In this document: in pieces, positions 1 through 8,379 of the stretch
Position numbering within the stretch: the stretch's first letter is position 1
Layout of the letters: every line of letters starts with the position of its first letter
Assembly (NCBI RefSeq): GCF_018343515.1
Contig: NZ_JAGYPD010000002.1
Coordinates: 684,716-748,715, forward strand
From: Bacillus sp. FJAT-50079
GTDB taxonomy: Bacteria; Bacillota; Bacilli; Bacillales; Bacillaceae_C
Length of the DNA stretch: 64,000 nucleotides
Reading direction: 5' to 3'
Notes under the pieces: generated by a model
What the model saw: only the letters and a program-made list of their open reading frames with translations
Database searches by the model: none
What the model was told of the DNA's origin: nothing
Program-made: the position numbers and the translations under genes

Positions 1-206
1 CTAATCCCTTTATATGGTTTATAATCTTGGAAGGCAATAATCAGACCATACATCGGAACATATTTATAAATAAAGAAATAAAGTAGACCTGGTGTGATCA
101 TTAAATACAGCAATTTGTTTTTCTTAATTCGACGCATTAGCTCTGCACGCATCGACGATTTTTCTACGACTTCTTGTACAGGCTCGATCGCTGTTTCAGT
201 ATTCAT
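1..206 (-). CDS. Sugar ABC transporter permease, LplB-like (N-terminal part)
   Basis: Only the first 68 codons are present; the gene runs off the left edge. The N-terminus is a hydrophilic Glu/Arg/Lys-rich stretch followed by a first membrane segment (LLYLMITPGLLYFFIYKYVP) and then MYGLIIAFQDYKP, which is typical of LplB/YtcP-type permeases that import complex sugars. ATG is preceded by AAAGGA at good spacing. It lies downstream of the lipoprotein gene at 621-2171 on the same strand, so the two probably belong to one importer. A terminator-like hairpin lies between them, so the permease may also have its own promoter in the 365-base gap. Confidence 0.85.
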   Translation of the reverse strand, partial: MNTETAIEPVQEVVEKSSMRAELMRRIKKNKLLYLMITPGLLYFFIYKYVPMYGLIIAFQDYKPYKGI

Positions 207-288
207 GGCTGACGTCCTTTCTTTACGAATATTTTATTATCGATTTATCTAGTAAACTACCTTGTAAAACTCTACAAACTCCCCTGTC

Positions 289-305
289 ATAAAACGCTTT
301 CATTG
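289..305. promoter_or_regulatory. Weak cre-like site
   Basis: The stretch AAAACGCTTTCA resembles one side of the CcpA catabolite-response element (TGNAARCGYWWWCA) but the TG end is not conserved. It lies upstream of the permease start in an otherwise AT-rich gap (207-571) where I see no gene. A second imperfect site (TGTAAGCGCTTTTCA, one base too long) lies near 2281-2295, upstream of the lipoprotein gene. Carbon catabolite control is plausible but not shown. Confidence 0.25.
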
Positions 306-571
306 ATTGTGATAATATACGATTATTTACTTTTTAATAGAAGAAAGATCCCCCTTTTATTTCTGTTTCATAACTTTACTTTAATCGACAAATTGTATTT
401 CGTATATAATCACTTATTCATATATGTCTTAATAAATATGATTAAATCAACGTTTCTGCAAGCATACTAAGAAAATGATTATAGCAAAACCAATCATGAG
501 TATATATACGATGAACAAATTTTTAGAGGCAAAGTTACTTTAAGGTAAGATTGTGAGAAGACTTTTTCTAT

Positions 572-605
572 GAAAAAGGAAAGGCTATATTGAGAGCCTT
601 TCCCT
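572..605 (-). terminator. Rho-independent terminator after the sugar-binding lipoprotein gene
   Basis: Reading leftward, GGAAAGGCT pairs with AGCCTTTCC around an 8-base loop and is followed by TTTTTC. It lies 16 bases past the stop codon of the lipoprotein gene. Confidence 0.8.
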
Positions 606-620
606 TCATTAATAAGTGAA

Positions 621-2171
621 TTACTTAGCTTGGCTATAAGCTTCGTTAAATTCTTCGATGATTTTTTCCCCGCCGCCTTTTTTCCACTCTTCAACAACTT
701 TGTCAAATCCGGATTTATCCAATTTACCAAGGATATAGTTATATGTTGCATCCGTAATCAATTGGCTTAAGATTTCACCTTTTTCGATGTGAGTAGGAGA
801 ATCAAGTGCATTTGTTGGATCATGAATCAAATATTGTTCGTTTTCGATAACAAGCTCATCCGCTTTTGCCTTTACTTCATAAGTTGCTAAACCTTCATAT
901 CTACCATTCGTTTGTGGTTCTCCAATTTCTAATGCTTGATATGGTTTTACTTCACGATCAGTCAAATCACTATCTTCTGATGGTAATGCTTGCCCATCTT
1001 GAACTGTATAGTGTTCGCCTTCAACACCCCAGTAAAGAGTGTTAGAAACTTCAGGAGTAACTAACTTATCAAAGAATGCTAGAATACCCTTCAATTGTGC
1101 CTCATCTTTAACAGCAGATTTCGGGAACATAACAACCGTTCCATATCCAGGAAGTGACCAAACTCGGTATTCTCCATCTGGACCAACAATTTTATTTTGT
1201 ACATCCAATTGAATATCAGGGTTAATTTTTACTGCATCATTATATAAGCTTTGTACATCATGCATAGAACCTACATACATTCCAGCAGTTCCATTTTTCA
1301 AAAATGCTTGTTGATCTTCTTTACTTGTTACAGGGAAATCTTGGTTAATGTAACCGTTGTCACGCAAATCTTTAAAAAAGTCCATTGTATCTACATACTC
1401 ATCAAACATAAACTCCGGTAATAATTGACCATCCTTTTCTCCCCAGCCATTTGGCGTATTATGCCAAGATGCAACTGTTTTAAAAGCACCATAAATTAAA
1501 TCGCTACGGTCTGTAAGTCCGAATGTATCATTTTTACCGTTTCCATCTGGATCATCTTCAGTAAAGGCTCTCGCCATTTCACGAAATTCCTCAACGTTTG
1601 TTGGTTCAGGTAATCCAAGCTTCTCCGCCCAGTCTTTACGATAGATAAGACCTTGACGAGATAATGGTCTTCCTTGGTATAACGTATAAAGTTTCCCGTC
1701 CACCTTCGTATTATCTAAAACGGTTTCATTTAATTTTTTCAAATTCGGGAATTCATCCAAATAAGGTCCAATTTCCCAAAACTGTCCGTCGCGAATCGCT
1801 TCTTTAAATTGAAGGAATGTTGTAATGTTCTTCATAAATACTGCTTCTGGGAATGTTCCAGTTGCAAAAGAAGTACTTAGCTTTTCTTCATAGTTACTAT
1901 CAGGTGTCCATTGAATTGTAATATCAGCACCCGTCTTTTCTTCTATTATCTTTTCAATCTTGTCGGACGGCACTTCTGGAGTATGCAAGTTTGCCATAAT
2001 CGTAAACTTTGCCGGCTCAACAACCACTTCTTCCTTTTCTTTGCTATCATTGCTGCCTTTCGAGCCTTCGTTATTATTAGAAGCGCTTTCATTTGAACAT
2101 GCAGCAAGACCTCCTAATCCTAACATCAATGCAAGTGATAATCCTAAAACTTTCTTTTTCGGTTTGACCAA
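621..2171 (-). CDS. Extracellular sugar-binding lipoprotein (LplA-like)
   Basis: A 516-residue solute-binding lipoprotein of a sugar ABC importer. Residues 1-25 form a lipoprotein signal peptide ending in a lipobox (LAAC, Cys25), followed by an Asn/Ser/Glu-rich linker. The body has the features of large LplA/YtcQ-type binding proteins, such as an EKTGADITIQW segment near the N-terminus and GYGTVVMFPKSA in the second lobe. The start is TTG (2171-2169), preceded by AGGGGGT at 8 bases; the Lys-rich MVKPKKK supports this choice over later ATGs. The neighbouring permease at the left edge is the likely partner. The sugar cannot be inferred. Confidence 0.9.
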   Translation of the reverse strand: MVKPKKKVLGLSLALMLGLGGLAACSNESASNNNEGSKGSNDSKEKEEVVVEPAKFTIMANLHTPEVPSDKIEKIIEEKTGADITIQWTPDSNYEEKLSTSFATGTFPEAVFMKNITTFLQFKEAIRDGQFWEIGPYLDEFPNLKKLNETVLDNTKVDGKLYTLYQGRPLSRQGLIYRKDWAEKLGLPEPTNVEEFREMARAFTEDDPDGNGKNDTFGLTDRSDLIYGAFKTVASWHNTPNGWGEKDGQLLPEFMFDEYVDTMDFFKDLRDNGYINQDFPVTSKEDQQAFLKNGTAGMYVGSMHDVQSLYNDAVKINPDIQLDVQNKIVGPDGEYRVWSLPGYGTVVMFPKSAVKDEAQLKGILAFFDKLVTPEVSNTLYWGVEGEHYTVQDGQALPSEDSDLTDREVKPYQALEIGEPQTNGRYEGLATYEVKAKADELVIENEQYLIHDPTNALDSPTHIEKGEILSQLITDATYNYILGKLDKSGFDKVVEEWKKGGGEKIIEEFNEAYSQAK

Positions 2172-2371
2172 TACTTTCTACCCCCTATTTATTTTTCTTT
2201 TGCCTTGCACCTTAAAATCTACTGGCTTGTCTCCGTTATGTAAATAATCACTTTGTTAGTTCCATGTTAAAAAAAGCCTATGTAAGCGCTTTTCAATCGC
2301 TAATCTAATAAAATGATTATCATCTTTACTAATTGTTCAGAAAATAGCAGCAACATCCGCTTTAACAAAAG

Positions 2372-2399
2372 AAAAAAAGCTACATATGTGTAGCTTTCT
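2372..2399 (-). terminator. Terminator after AEC transporter gene
   Basis: AGCTACACATATGTAGCT hairpin followed leftward by TTTTTTTC, 36 bases past the stop of the gene at 2435-3358. Confidence 0.85.
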
Positions 2400-2434
2400 A
2401 AATGATCATCTAATGATATAACGAACTCATTTCA

Positions 2435-3358
2435 TTAAAATATTTTCATTGCTATATAAATAACAAATGTTAGCGTGATAGAGCTAAATAATGTAGATGT
2501 AATCACTGTCTGAGCCGCAAATTCGGGTTCATTATTATATTCTTGAGCAATAATCGCGCTATTCACTGATGTCGGCATTGCCGTTGAGATAAGCAATGCT
2601 TGAGCAACCAAGCCATCGATCGAAAATAATTTTAATAGAATAAATGCAAGTAATGGAGCGGCTAGTAATCTTGTCCCCATGCTTATATAAAGTGGAAGAT
2701 GCGTAAATTTCAATTTTAAATCAGCAATTTGTGCACCCAACGTTAATAGGGCGATTGCAATAAGTGAATTGGAAACGTAATTAATAGGCGTTAATAAAAA
2801 ATCAGGTACATTTACATGAAATAAATTTAAACAAATCCCGAAAAACATCGCGTAAAATAACGGCATCCGAAAATAAGCTAATAATGCTTTCATTTTTCCA
2901 GTGTTCATTGAATTTAATGCAAATACACCGTACGAGAATAATAATGTGTTTTGAAACGCCATAACAGCAATTTGAATTGACATTGCCAATGGATCTTGCC
3001 TAAATACTAAATCATTCACGGGTATTCCATAATTTCCAGAATTATAAAACATAATACTGTGATTAAAGGTCATCTGCTTCCCTTTATTAAGGCCCATAAT
3101 CCTACTTAATAGAATACCAATGACATAGAGAATGATAACGAATATAGACGAAAACGCAATTACTCCGAAAAATAACTTTAAAGAAAACGTACTGTTATAC
3201 AATTTACTAAATATTAATGCCGGGCTTAAATAATAGATATTTAATTTCGCCAGTGTATACAGATCAAGCTTAAACTTTTTTTGTAATAATACGCCAAGCG
3301 CAATTAATATAAAAACAGGCAAAATAATATCCATAAATATAAACGGTAAATGTGTCAT
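2435..3358 (-). CDS. AEC-family (auxin efflux carrier / malate permease-like) transporter
   Basis: A 307-residue integral membrane protein with about ten hydrophobic segments. It has the family's N-terminal PVFILIALGVLLQ segment and the conserved NSGNYGIP motif near the middle, where the transport helix is broken. AEC proteins in Firmicutes are usually annotated as malate or other organic-anion carriers; the substrate is unknown here. The reading frame is open for 34 more codons upstream, but the ATG at 3358 has AGAGGA seven bases before it and begins directly with the first membrane helix, so I chose it. It is a single-gene unit with its own terminator. Confidence 0.85.
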   Translation of the reverse strand: MTHLPFIFMDIILPVFILIALGVLLQKKFKLDLYTLAKLNIYYLSPALIFSKLYNSTFSLKLFFGVIAFSSIFVIILYVIGILLSRIMGLNKGKQMTFNHSIMFYNSGNYGIPVNDLVFRQDPLAMSIQIAVMAFQNTLLFSYGVFALNSMNTGKMKALLAYFRMPLFYAMFFGICLNLFHVNVPDFLLTPINYVSNSLIAIALLTLGAQIADLKLKFTHLPLYISMGTRLLAAPLLAFILLKLFSIDGLVAQALLISTAMPTSVNSAIIAQEYNNEPEFAAQTVITSTLFSSITLTFVIYIAMKIF

Positions 3359-3589
3359 TGCTATTCCTCTTTTCAGAATTACAACGTTGTTATTACAAAA
3401 CAAACTAGCCTTATTTAAATAATCGCATCCTTTTATTATTTTTACAAGACTTTGTTGCAAGTTCCATTGGATTATTCTAGTAAAAACACGTTCAACAGGT
3501 GAAATTCGTATTTATATGAGCCTCTAGCCTAGACTTTTCATGGCTATGGACTATTTACTATGGCTTGCCAACTATATATCATGTCTTAC

Positions 3590-4196
3590 GAGCCGTACAC
3601 TTTGATTTACAAGCTAGATACCCTGATCTACAAGCCAGATACCATAATTTACGAGCCAGATACCCTGATTTACAAGCCAGGTACCATGATTTACGAGCCA
3701 GATACTCTGATTTACATGCCAGATACCATGATTTACGAGCCAGACTCTGATTTACAAGCCAGGTACCATGATTTACGAGCCAGATACTCTGATTTACATG
3801 CCAGGTACCATGATTTACGAGCCAGGTACCATGATTTACGAGCCAGATACCATGATTTACAAGCCAGGTACCATGATTTATGAGCCAGATACTCTGATCT
3901 ACAAGCCAGCTACCATAATTTACGAGCCAGATACCCTGATTTACAAGCCAGGTACCATGATTTACGAGCCAGATACTCTGATTTACATGCCAGGTACCAT
4001 GATTTATGAGCCAGGTACCATGATTTACGAGCCAGATACTCTGATTTACAAGCCAGGTACCATAATTTACGAGCCAGATACTCTGATTTACATGCCAGGC
4101 ACCATGATTTACATGCCAGATACCCTGATCTACAAGCCTGGTACCATAATTTACGAGCCAGATACTCTGATTTACAAGCCAGGTACCATGATTTAC
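3590..4196. repeat. Tandem array of 29 copies of a 21-bp unit
   Basis: Units follow the pattern RNGCCAGRTACYMTGATTTAC and vary at only a few positions: first codon GAG, AAG or ATG; AGATAC or AGGTAC; CCATGAT, CCATAAT, CCTGAT or TCTGAT. A common arrangement is a GAG unit followed by an AAG unit, giving a loose 42-bp higher-order pattern. One unit, near 3737-3755, is 19 bp. Many units carry the palindrome GGTACC. Because 21 is a multiple of 3, long open frames appear on both strands (heptads such as EPDTLIY on +, NHGTWLV on -). No ribosome binding site precedes any plausible start, and the 2-base deletion breaks the frames, so I do not call a gene. Confidence 0.9.
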
Positions 4197-4236
4197 GAGC
4201 CGTTTAATAATTCTACGGTTCAGTGTTTCCATAAAT

Positions 4237-4273
4237 ATAGATAAGACGCCCTCAAGGAAGACGTCTTATCTAT
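4237..4273. other. Long perfect hairpin next to the repeat array
   Basis: ATAGATAAGACG and CGTCTTATCTAT form a 12-bp perfect stem with a 13-base loop. Neither side has a T-tract. It lies between the repeat array and the end of the amino-acid transporter operon and may act as a weak terminator or mRNA 3' end. Confidence 0.55.
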
Positions 4274-4408
4274 CAATTGCGTTTAAACTTTTTGAGAGGT
4301 TCTTTAATAATTTGGACGTAGTCATCAGCCGTTTACACTCCTTCTGATTTGAAAGGAAACATGGCATTCATCCCTCCACTTATAAAAGCGGGAGACCTCT
4401 GATTCAAG

Positions 4409-5131
4409 TTATAATACTTTGCTTAAAAAAGCTTTCGTTCGTTCATGTTGTGGATTAGAAAAAATCTCGTTTGGATCATTCTCTTCAACGACATAACCGT
4501 TATCCATGAAAATGACACGATCGCCAACTTCACGGGCAAAGCCCATTTCATGTGTAACTACGACCATCGTCATTCCTTCTTTTGCTAGTTGCTTAATAAC
4601 TTCAAGCACTTCACCAACCATTTCTGGATCGAGTGCTGATGTTGGTTCATCAAAGAGCATCACTTTCGGTTCCATTGCTAATGCACGTGCAATCGCAACA
4701 CGCTGTTTTTGCCCGCCTGATAATGAATCAGGGTAAGCAGATGCTTTATCACTCAGCCCAACTTTTGCAAGTAATTCCATTGCTTTCTTCTTAGCTTCTT
4801 CTTTAGAAACCTTCTTTACTTTCATTGGAGCAAGTGTAATATTATCTAAAATTGTTTTATGCGGGAATAAGTTAAAATGTTGAAAAACCATGCCAACATT
4901 TTTACGTATTTCATTTACATCTGTTTTCTTATTCGTTAAATCTTTACCCGTTACAATCACTTGTCCACCAGTTACAGATTCGAGCAGATTTAAACAACGA
5001 ATGAAAGTAGATTTTCCCGAACCAGAAGGTCCGATAACAACAACGACCTCCTGTGGCTTTATTTCCACAGAAATATCTTTTAGCACTTCATTCGTGCCGA
5101 AAGATTTTTTTAAGTTTTTTACTGAAATCAT
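4409..5131 (-). CDS. Polar amino-acid ABC transporter ATPase (GlnQ/ArtM-like)
   Basis: A 240-residue ATPase that energises import of a polar amino acid. Visible motifs: Walker [10 protein letters not shown] (about 34-42), Q-loop in [10 protein letters not shown], signature LSGGQKQR, Walker [15 protein letters not shown] and the H-loop in [10 protein letters not shown]. The length and the HFNLFPH segment are typical of the GlnQ/ArtP family. Its start overlaps the permease stop by four bases (ATGA), showing translational coupling. It is the last gene of the operon that begins with the binding protein at 6726. Arginine is a possible substrate because ARG-box-like sites precede the operon. Confidence 0.93.
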   Translation of the reverse strand: MISVKNLKKSFGTNEVLKDISVEIKPQEVVVVIGPSGSGKSTFIRCLNLLESVTGGQVIVTGKDLTNKKTDVNEIRKNVGMVFQHFNLFPHKTILDNITLAPMKVKKVSKEEAKKKAMELLAKVGLSDKASAYPDSLSGGQKQRVAIARALAMEPKVMLFDEPTSALDPEMVGEVLEVIKQLAKEGMTMVVVTHEMGFAREVGDRVIFMDNGYVVEENDPNEIFSNPQHERTKAFLSKVL

Positions 5132-5784
5132 TCGGTTTTCAATCTCCTTTCAATATAATCCATCAATGCTGTCAGTGATAATGTTAACACGAGATAGATG
5201 AGAGCAACCATGATGTACGGTTCCCATACACGTAAATACTGACCACCAGCTGCTCGTCCCCAATACATCAATTCAGGTGCGGCAATAATCGCTGCAAGTG
5301 ATGTTTCTTTAATTAATACGATGAACTCATTGCCGAGCGGCGGGATCATCCGTTTACTCGCTTGCGGTAAAATGACATACCTCATTGCTTGAACATGATT
5401 CATTCCTAATGAGCGGGCTGCTTCCATTTGGCCTTTATCAATCGATTGAATACCGGCACGAAAAATTTCCGCAATATAAGCAGCGGAATTTAATGATAAA
5501 GCAATAATAGCTGAAACAATTGGATTTGCCGGCTTCATAAATAATGGGACAACCCCAAAATGAATAAGAAGTATTTGCACGAGAAACGGTGTTCCTCTAA
5601 AGAAATTAATATACCAAACAAATGGCAAGCGAACGAGCCTGCGAGCAGACATTTTACCTAACCCGAGCAATAAGCCTAATAAGAGTCCGATCGAAACACC
5701 TGCCAACGATAATCCTAATGTTAATAATGTCCCTTTTAGGAAGAGCGGCAAATAATCAATAATAATATCAAAGCGTATATCCAC
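5128..5784 (-). CDS. Polar amino-acid ABC transporter permease (HisM/GlnP family)
   Basis: A 218-residue membrane subunit with about five helices and the conserved cytoplasmic EAA-type loop ([20 protein letters not shown]) that docks the ATPase. The start is GTG at 5784, with AAGGAAGG about ten bases upstream. It overlaps the ATPase gene by four bases. It is separated from the binding-protein gene by a terminator-like stem-loop, an arrangement that would lower expression of the membrane parts relative to the binding protein. Confidence 0.92.
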   Translation of the reverse strand: MDIRFDIIIDYLPLFLKGTLLTLGLSLAGVSIGLLLGLLLGLGKMSARRLVRLPFVWYINFFRGTPFLVQILLIHFGVVPLFMKPANPIVSAIIALSLNSAAYIAEIFRAGIQSIDKGQMEAARSLGMNHVQAMRYVILPQASKRMIPPLGNEFIVLIKETSLAAIIAAPELMYWGRAAGGQYLRVWEPYIMVALIYLVLTLSLTALMDYIERRLKTE

Positions 5785-5810
5785 GGTACACCAACCTTCC
5801 TTCCTTAACT

Positions 5811-5888
5811 AAAAAAGGGCTCCCCACCTATAAATATATAGTATTTGAAAAAAATTTCCTACTATATACTCTATCTGTTGGAGGAGCC
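5811..5888 (-). terminator. Intercistronic stem-loop / partial terminator
   Basis: Reading leftward, GGCTCC near the binding-protein stop pairs with GGAGCC, followed by CTTTTTTAG. Between the arms lies a second, AT-rich inverted repeat (ATATAGTA / TACTATAT). It sits between the first and second genes of the operon, so it would end part of the transcripts after the binding-protein gene or protect that part of the mRNA. Confidence 0.65.
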
Positions 5889-5895
5889 ATCTATA

Positions 5896-6726
5896 TTATT
5901 TGCTTGCCGCGTCTTTTAAAGCGTCAATATTCGGTTCTTCACCAAACCATTTTTTATAAACTTCCGCATACTTGCCGTTCTCAAAGATTGCTGTTAACGC
6001 TTGGTCAAACTCATCGCGATACTCGCTGCCCTTCGGAAAAGCAATTCCATAATACTCTAATTCAAATTGATCCTCGTCAATCACTGTTTTAATCCCGCTA
6101 TTTGGATTATTTTTCTCATATTCAAGCGCAACAGCCACATCTGTTACGACTGCATCGACGTTACCGCTTTGCAAAGCTTGGAACATAAGCGCCGCTGTTT
6201 CATATTTAGATATATCAGGTGAGTTTTCACCAACTACGGCTTCAGCAGAGTACATACCCGTCGTTCCATTTTGTACGCCTATTTTTAGACCTTTGATATC
6301 TTCTGCTTTTTGAATATCAACATTATCTTTAAAAGCAATCATACTAATTGATTCAAAATACGGTGCTGTAAAGTCATAAGAAGCCTTTCTTTCATCATCG
6401 ATCGTAATGCCGGCCATTCCAATATCAAGCTGTTTGCTTTGAAGACCAGCAAACATCGCATCCCAGCCCGTATTCTCAATCTTCACTTCATAGCCAGCTT
6501 CTTCTGCAACCACATTAAGCAAGTCCACATCAAAGCCTGTAATAACACCTTTATCCATATATTCAAATGGTGCAAATGTTGCCTCTGTACCAACATGTAA
6601 TACTTTTTTACTTTCATTTTCTCCAGACTGATTGTCTGAGTCTTCTTTCGTCGTTCCACATGCTGCTAATAATAATGCGCTTGTTGCAATTAGCGCGAAC
6701 ATTGATTTTTTAAATGAACGTTTCAT
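5896..6726 (-). CDS. Polar amino-acid ABC transporter substrate-binding lipoprotein
   Basis: A 276-residue family-3 solute-binding lipoprotein. It has a Lys-rich N-terminus, a hydrophobic core and a lipobox (LLAAC, Cys23). The domain opens with LHVGTEATFAPFEYMD and has the GFDVDLLN segment and the substrate-binding GMAGITIDDERKASYDFT region typical of the family. ATG at 6726 is preceded by AAAGGGG at eight bases. It is the first gene of the three-gene operon. Two sites resembling the AhrC/ArgR operator lie 67-115 bases upstream, which suggests a basic amino acid as substrate. Confidence 0.93.
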   Translation of the reverse strand: MKRSFKKSMFALIATSALLLAACGTTKEDSDNQSGENESKKVLHVGTEATFAPFEYMDKGVITGFDVDLLNVVAEEAGYEVKIENTGWDAMFAGLQSKQLDIGMAGITIDDERKASYDFTAPYFESISMIAFKDNVDIQKAEDIKGLKIGVQNGTTGMYSAEAVVGENSPDISKYETAALMFQALQSGNVDAVVTDVAVALEYEKNNPNSGIKTVIDEDQFELEYYGIAFPKGSEYRDEFDQALTAIFENGKYAEVYKKWFGEEPNIDALKDAASK

Positions 6727-6792
6727 GTTAATTATCCCCTTTGTTGTATTCTAATGTATAATAACTTATTTCGATATAATAAACAACCCCTT

Positions 6793-6841
6793 TTTGTATA
6801 TTTATTTAATTAAATCTATTATTTTTGCATATTTATTCAAA
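6793..6841. promoter_or_regulatory. Tandem ARG-box-like sites (putative ArgR/AhrC operator)
   Basis: On the minus strand, TTTGAATAAATATGCAAA (6841-6824) matches the Bacillus ARG-box consensus, as I recall it (CATGAATAAAAATGCAAA), at 15 of 18 positions. ATTAAATAAATATACAAA (6810-6793) matches at 13 of 18. Paired ARG boxes are the usual operator form. They precede the amino-acid transporter operon. Confidence 0.45.
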
Positions 6842-6874
6842 AATTATATGGTTCAATCATTCTATTAAACATAC

Positions 6875-6913
6875 AAAACAGCTACCCAAGACAAAGTCCT
6901 GAGTAGCTGTTTT
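6875..6913 (-). terminator. Terminator after RDD gene
   Basis: An 11-bp stem (AAAACAGCTAC / GTAGCTGTTTT) starts five bases after the stop codon of the RDD gene; the T-rich end of the stem serves as the T-tract. Confidence 0.65.
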
Positions 6914-6917
6914 CTAA

Positions 6918-7322
6918 TCATGGCTTCTCATACGTTACATATGTTCCTGCGATAAGATCATGTATCGATCTTTTATCCTCGCGGACGCCAACCATAATTG
7001 CACTGACAATGGCGGCTATCCCTATCGTCACGCCATAAATAATCCCACCGACGACAATACGGAGCAACATGGCGCCAATGCCAAGCTTGCTGCCGTCGAC
7101 TTTCACGATCCGAATCCCACAAATCCTTTTTCCCACTGTATATCCATACCAAAGAATCGGTATAAGTATGGAATATAGAAAGCTTAACGTATTTGTAAAA
7201 AAATCACCATCCGAATCACCAGTAATTAGAAAGCTTAAAATGCCTAATGGAATACCAATAATTATTCCGTCTAAAATCACCGCACCTAATCTAACCCAAA
7301 ATCCTGCTGGTTTTTCTACCAT
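6918..7322 (-). CDS. RDD-family membrane protein
   Basis: A 134-residue protein with about three membrane segments. It opens with KPAGFWVRLGAVILDGIIIG, which holds the Arg and Asp of the RDD signature, and later has WYGYTVGKRICGIRIVK, the usual second conserved segment. RDD proteins have no single known role; some act as ion antiporters. The ATG at 7322 has AAGGAG seven bases upstream and is preferred over a TTG seven codons earlier. It appears to be a single-gene unit with its own terminator. Confidence 0.85.
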   Translation of the reverse strand: MVEKPAGFWVRLGAVILDGIIIGIPLGILSFLITGDSDGDFFTNTLSFLYSILIPILWYGYTVGKRICGIRIVKVDGSKLGIGAMLLRIVVGGIIYGVTIGIAAIVSAIMVGVREDKRSIHDLIAGTYVTYEKP

Positions 7323-7419
7323 TTTACCACTCCTTTTCAACAATTATTTAACTTGCTCAGAGTTTTAATAATTGCCTCATTGTTTGCATAATGAATCGCA
7401 TACTAGTCGCATTCGCCAA

Positions 7420-7548
7420 TTAAAGTTCGTCGAATTCCATCATCCACATTCTGGAAATATACATCATCTTTAACACGTTTCTTCTATGTATATGAATTAA
7501 CTCGTAGGCAATGACAAATGATATTTCAACTACTCCATTTTCTTCGTA
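7420..7548 (-). pseudogene. Possible remnant of an M48/M56-like metallopeptidase
   Basis: A short open stretch ending in a TAA at 7420-7422 reads ISFVIAYELIHIHRR, which resembles the HExxH zinc helix of membrane metallopeptidases with the first His changed to Tyr. A stop lies just upstream and no start or ribosome binding site is seen. The rest of the gap 7323-7898 is degenerate and shows nothing else I can name. Confidence 0.25.
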
Positions 7549-7901
7549 TCATTCATAAATATCAGGCAGATGCGAAAACCCTATTTTCGCTGACATTTTA
7601 TATTACTGTTGGAAATTGATTTCCGCTTAACTTCACTTCATTACATGCCTCCACCAATGAACAATAAAACAAGGTCAACTTTGATGCTGCGTCCAATATT
7701 AGAAAAAAATAAGATTAAATAAATGACTAAAAGCCAATGTGATTCCGTTATATCCATTCTCAATTCAATGGACTATTCCCCCTAACGGAACATGGAAAAC
7801 TTTTCCATAGGCGAAAAGACATATTTGTCATGAAAAAATGTAGTTTTTATTTTCGTATGTAGGGAATAATTCATTATATAGATTTGTAAAGGAGGCATAT
7901 G

Positions 7902-8036
7902 ATGGTAAATCATAATCGCAAAAGTAAAAATAACTCTGTTGAACAAGATATGAAGGTTGAGATGGGAATGGACATCGAACCACAAAGGGCTACCAATGAA
8001 AAAGATCCGAAAAAAACAATGAAAAAAGGGCTTTAA
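7902..8036 (+). CDS. Small hydrophilic protein of unknown function (44 aa)
   Basis: A 44-residue, very hydrophilic protein rich in Lys, Asn, Glu and Met, without Cys or a membrane segment. A perfect AAAGGAGG lies six bases before ATG 7902 (another ATG is at 7899), and a good terminator follows the stop. These flanking signals are the main reason to call it a gene. The composition recalls small spore-associated proteins of Bacillus, but I do not recognise the family. Confidence 0.55.
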   Translation: MVNHNRKSKNNSVEQDMKVEMGMDIEPQRATNEKDPKKTMKKGL

Positions 8037-8043
8037 GAAATGG

Positions 8044-8083
8044 CTGGTGCGCACAATTAACTCCTTGTGTGCCCAGTGTTTCT
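8044..8083 (+). terminator. Terminator after the 44-aa gene
   Basis: CTGG-T-GCGCACA pairs with TGTGTGC-CCAG (one bulge, one G-U pair), followed by TGTTTCTTCT. Beyond it, 8084-8332 holds no gene I can support. Confidence 0.65.
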
Positions 8084-8332
8084 TCTATAAATGTTGCAAA
8101 TTAAGAATTGGCTCTAAATGATGGAAGTTCGCGCTTTGAATCAATTCAATTCCGTTTATTCCGTCTCTTCAGGTGAACTAAGAAGATCTTGCTCTTTATA
8201 TTCGATAAATCGGTCAAGAAATTCAAAAATTGATCGCAATGCTTTATTCAATCGAATTCAGCTCTTATCTTTTATACTTTTGTTAGGGTCAAAGTTCTAA
8301 CATCATCGTCTAAAATTTCTCGCTTCGTACAA

Positions 8333-8377
8333 GAAAAAAAGACATCAGCCGCAATCTTGACTGCGGCCGATGTCTTC
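8333..8377 (-). terminator. Strong terminator after the secreted protein gene
   Basis: AAGACATC-GCCGCA type stem (15 bp with one mismatch) with a short loop, followed leftward by TTTTTTTCTT. It begins two bases after the stop codon at 8380. Confidence 0.9.
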
Positions 8378-8379
8378 TT

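Noticed and set aside
2281-2295. Catabolite-response element upstream of the sugar-binding lipoprotein
   Set aside because: It looks like a cre but is one base too long (TGTAAGCGCTTTTCA), so I do not list it as a separate site.
3590-4196. CRISPR array
   Set aside because: Units are directly contiguous with no unique spacers, and there are no cas genes in the window.
3579-4244. Long heptad-repeat reading frames on both strands of the 21-bp array
   Set aside because: They arise because the unit is 21 bases and mostly stop-free. No ribosome binding site is seen, the 19-base unit breaks the frames, and unit variants change amino acids freely.
8156-8251. 31-codon minus-strand frame (RSIFEFLDRFIEYKEQD...)
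   Set aside because: The protein text looks real, but the only start is TTG without a convincing ribosome binding site and it is too short to judge.
8118-8300. 60-residue + strand frame
   Set aside because: No ribosome binding site at usable spacing and no coding character; the minus strand is more coherent but also weak.
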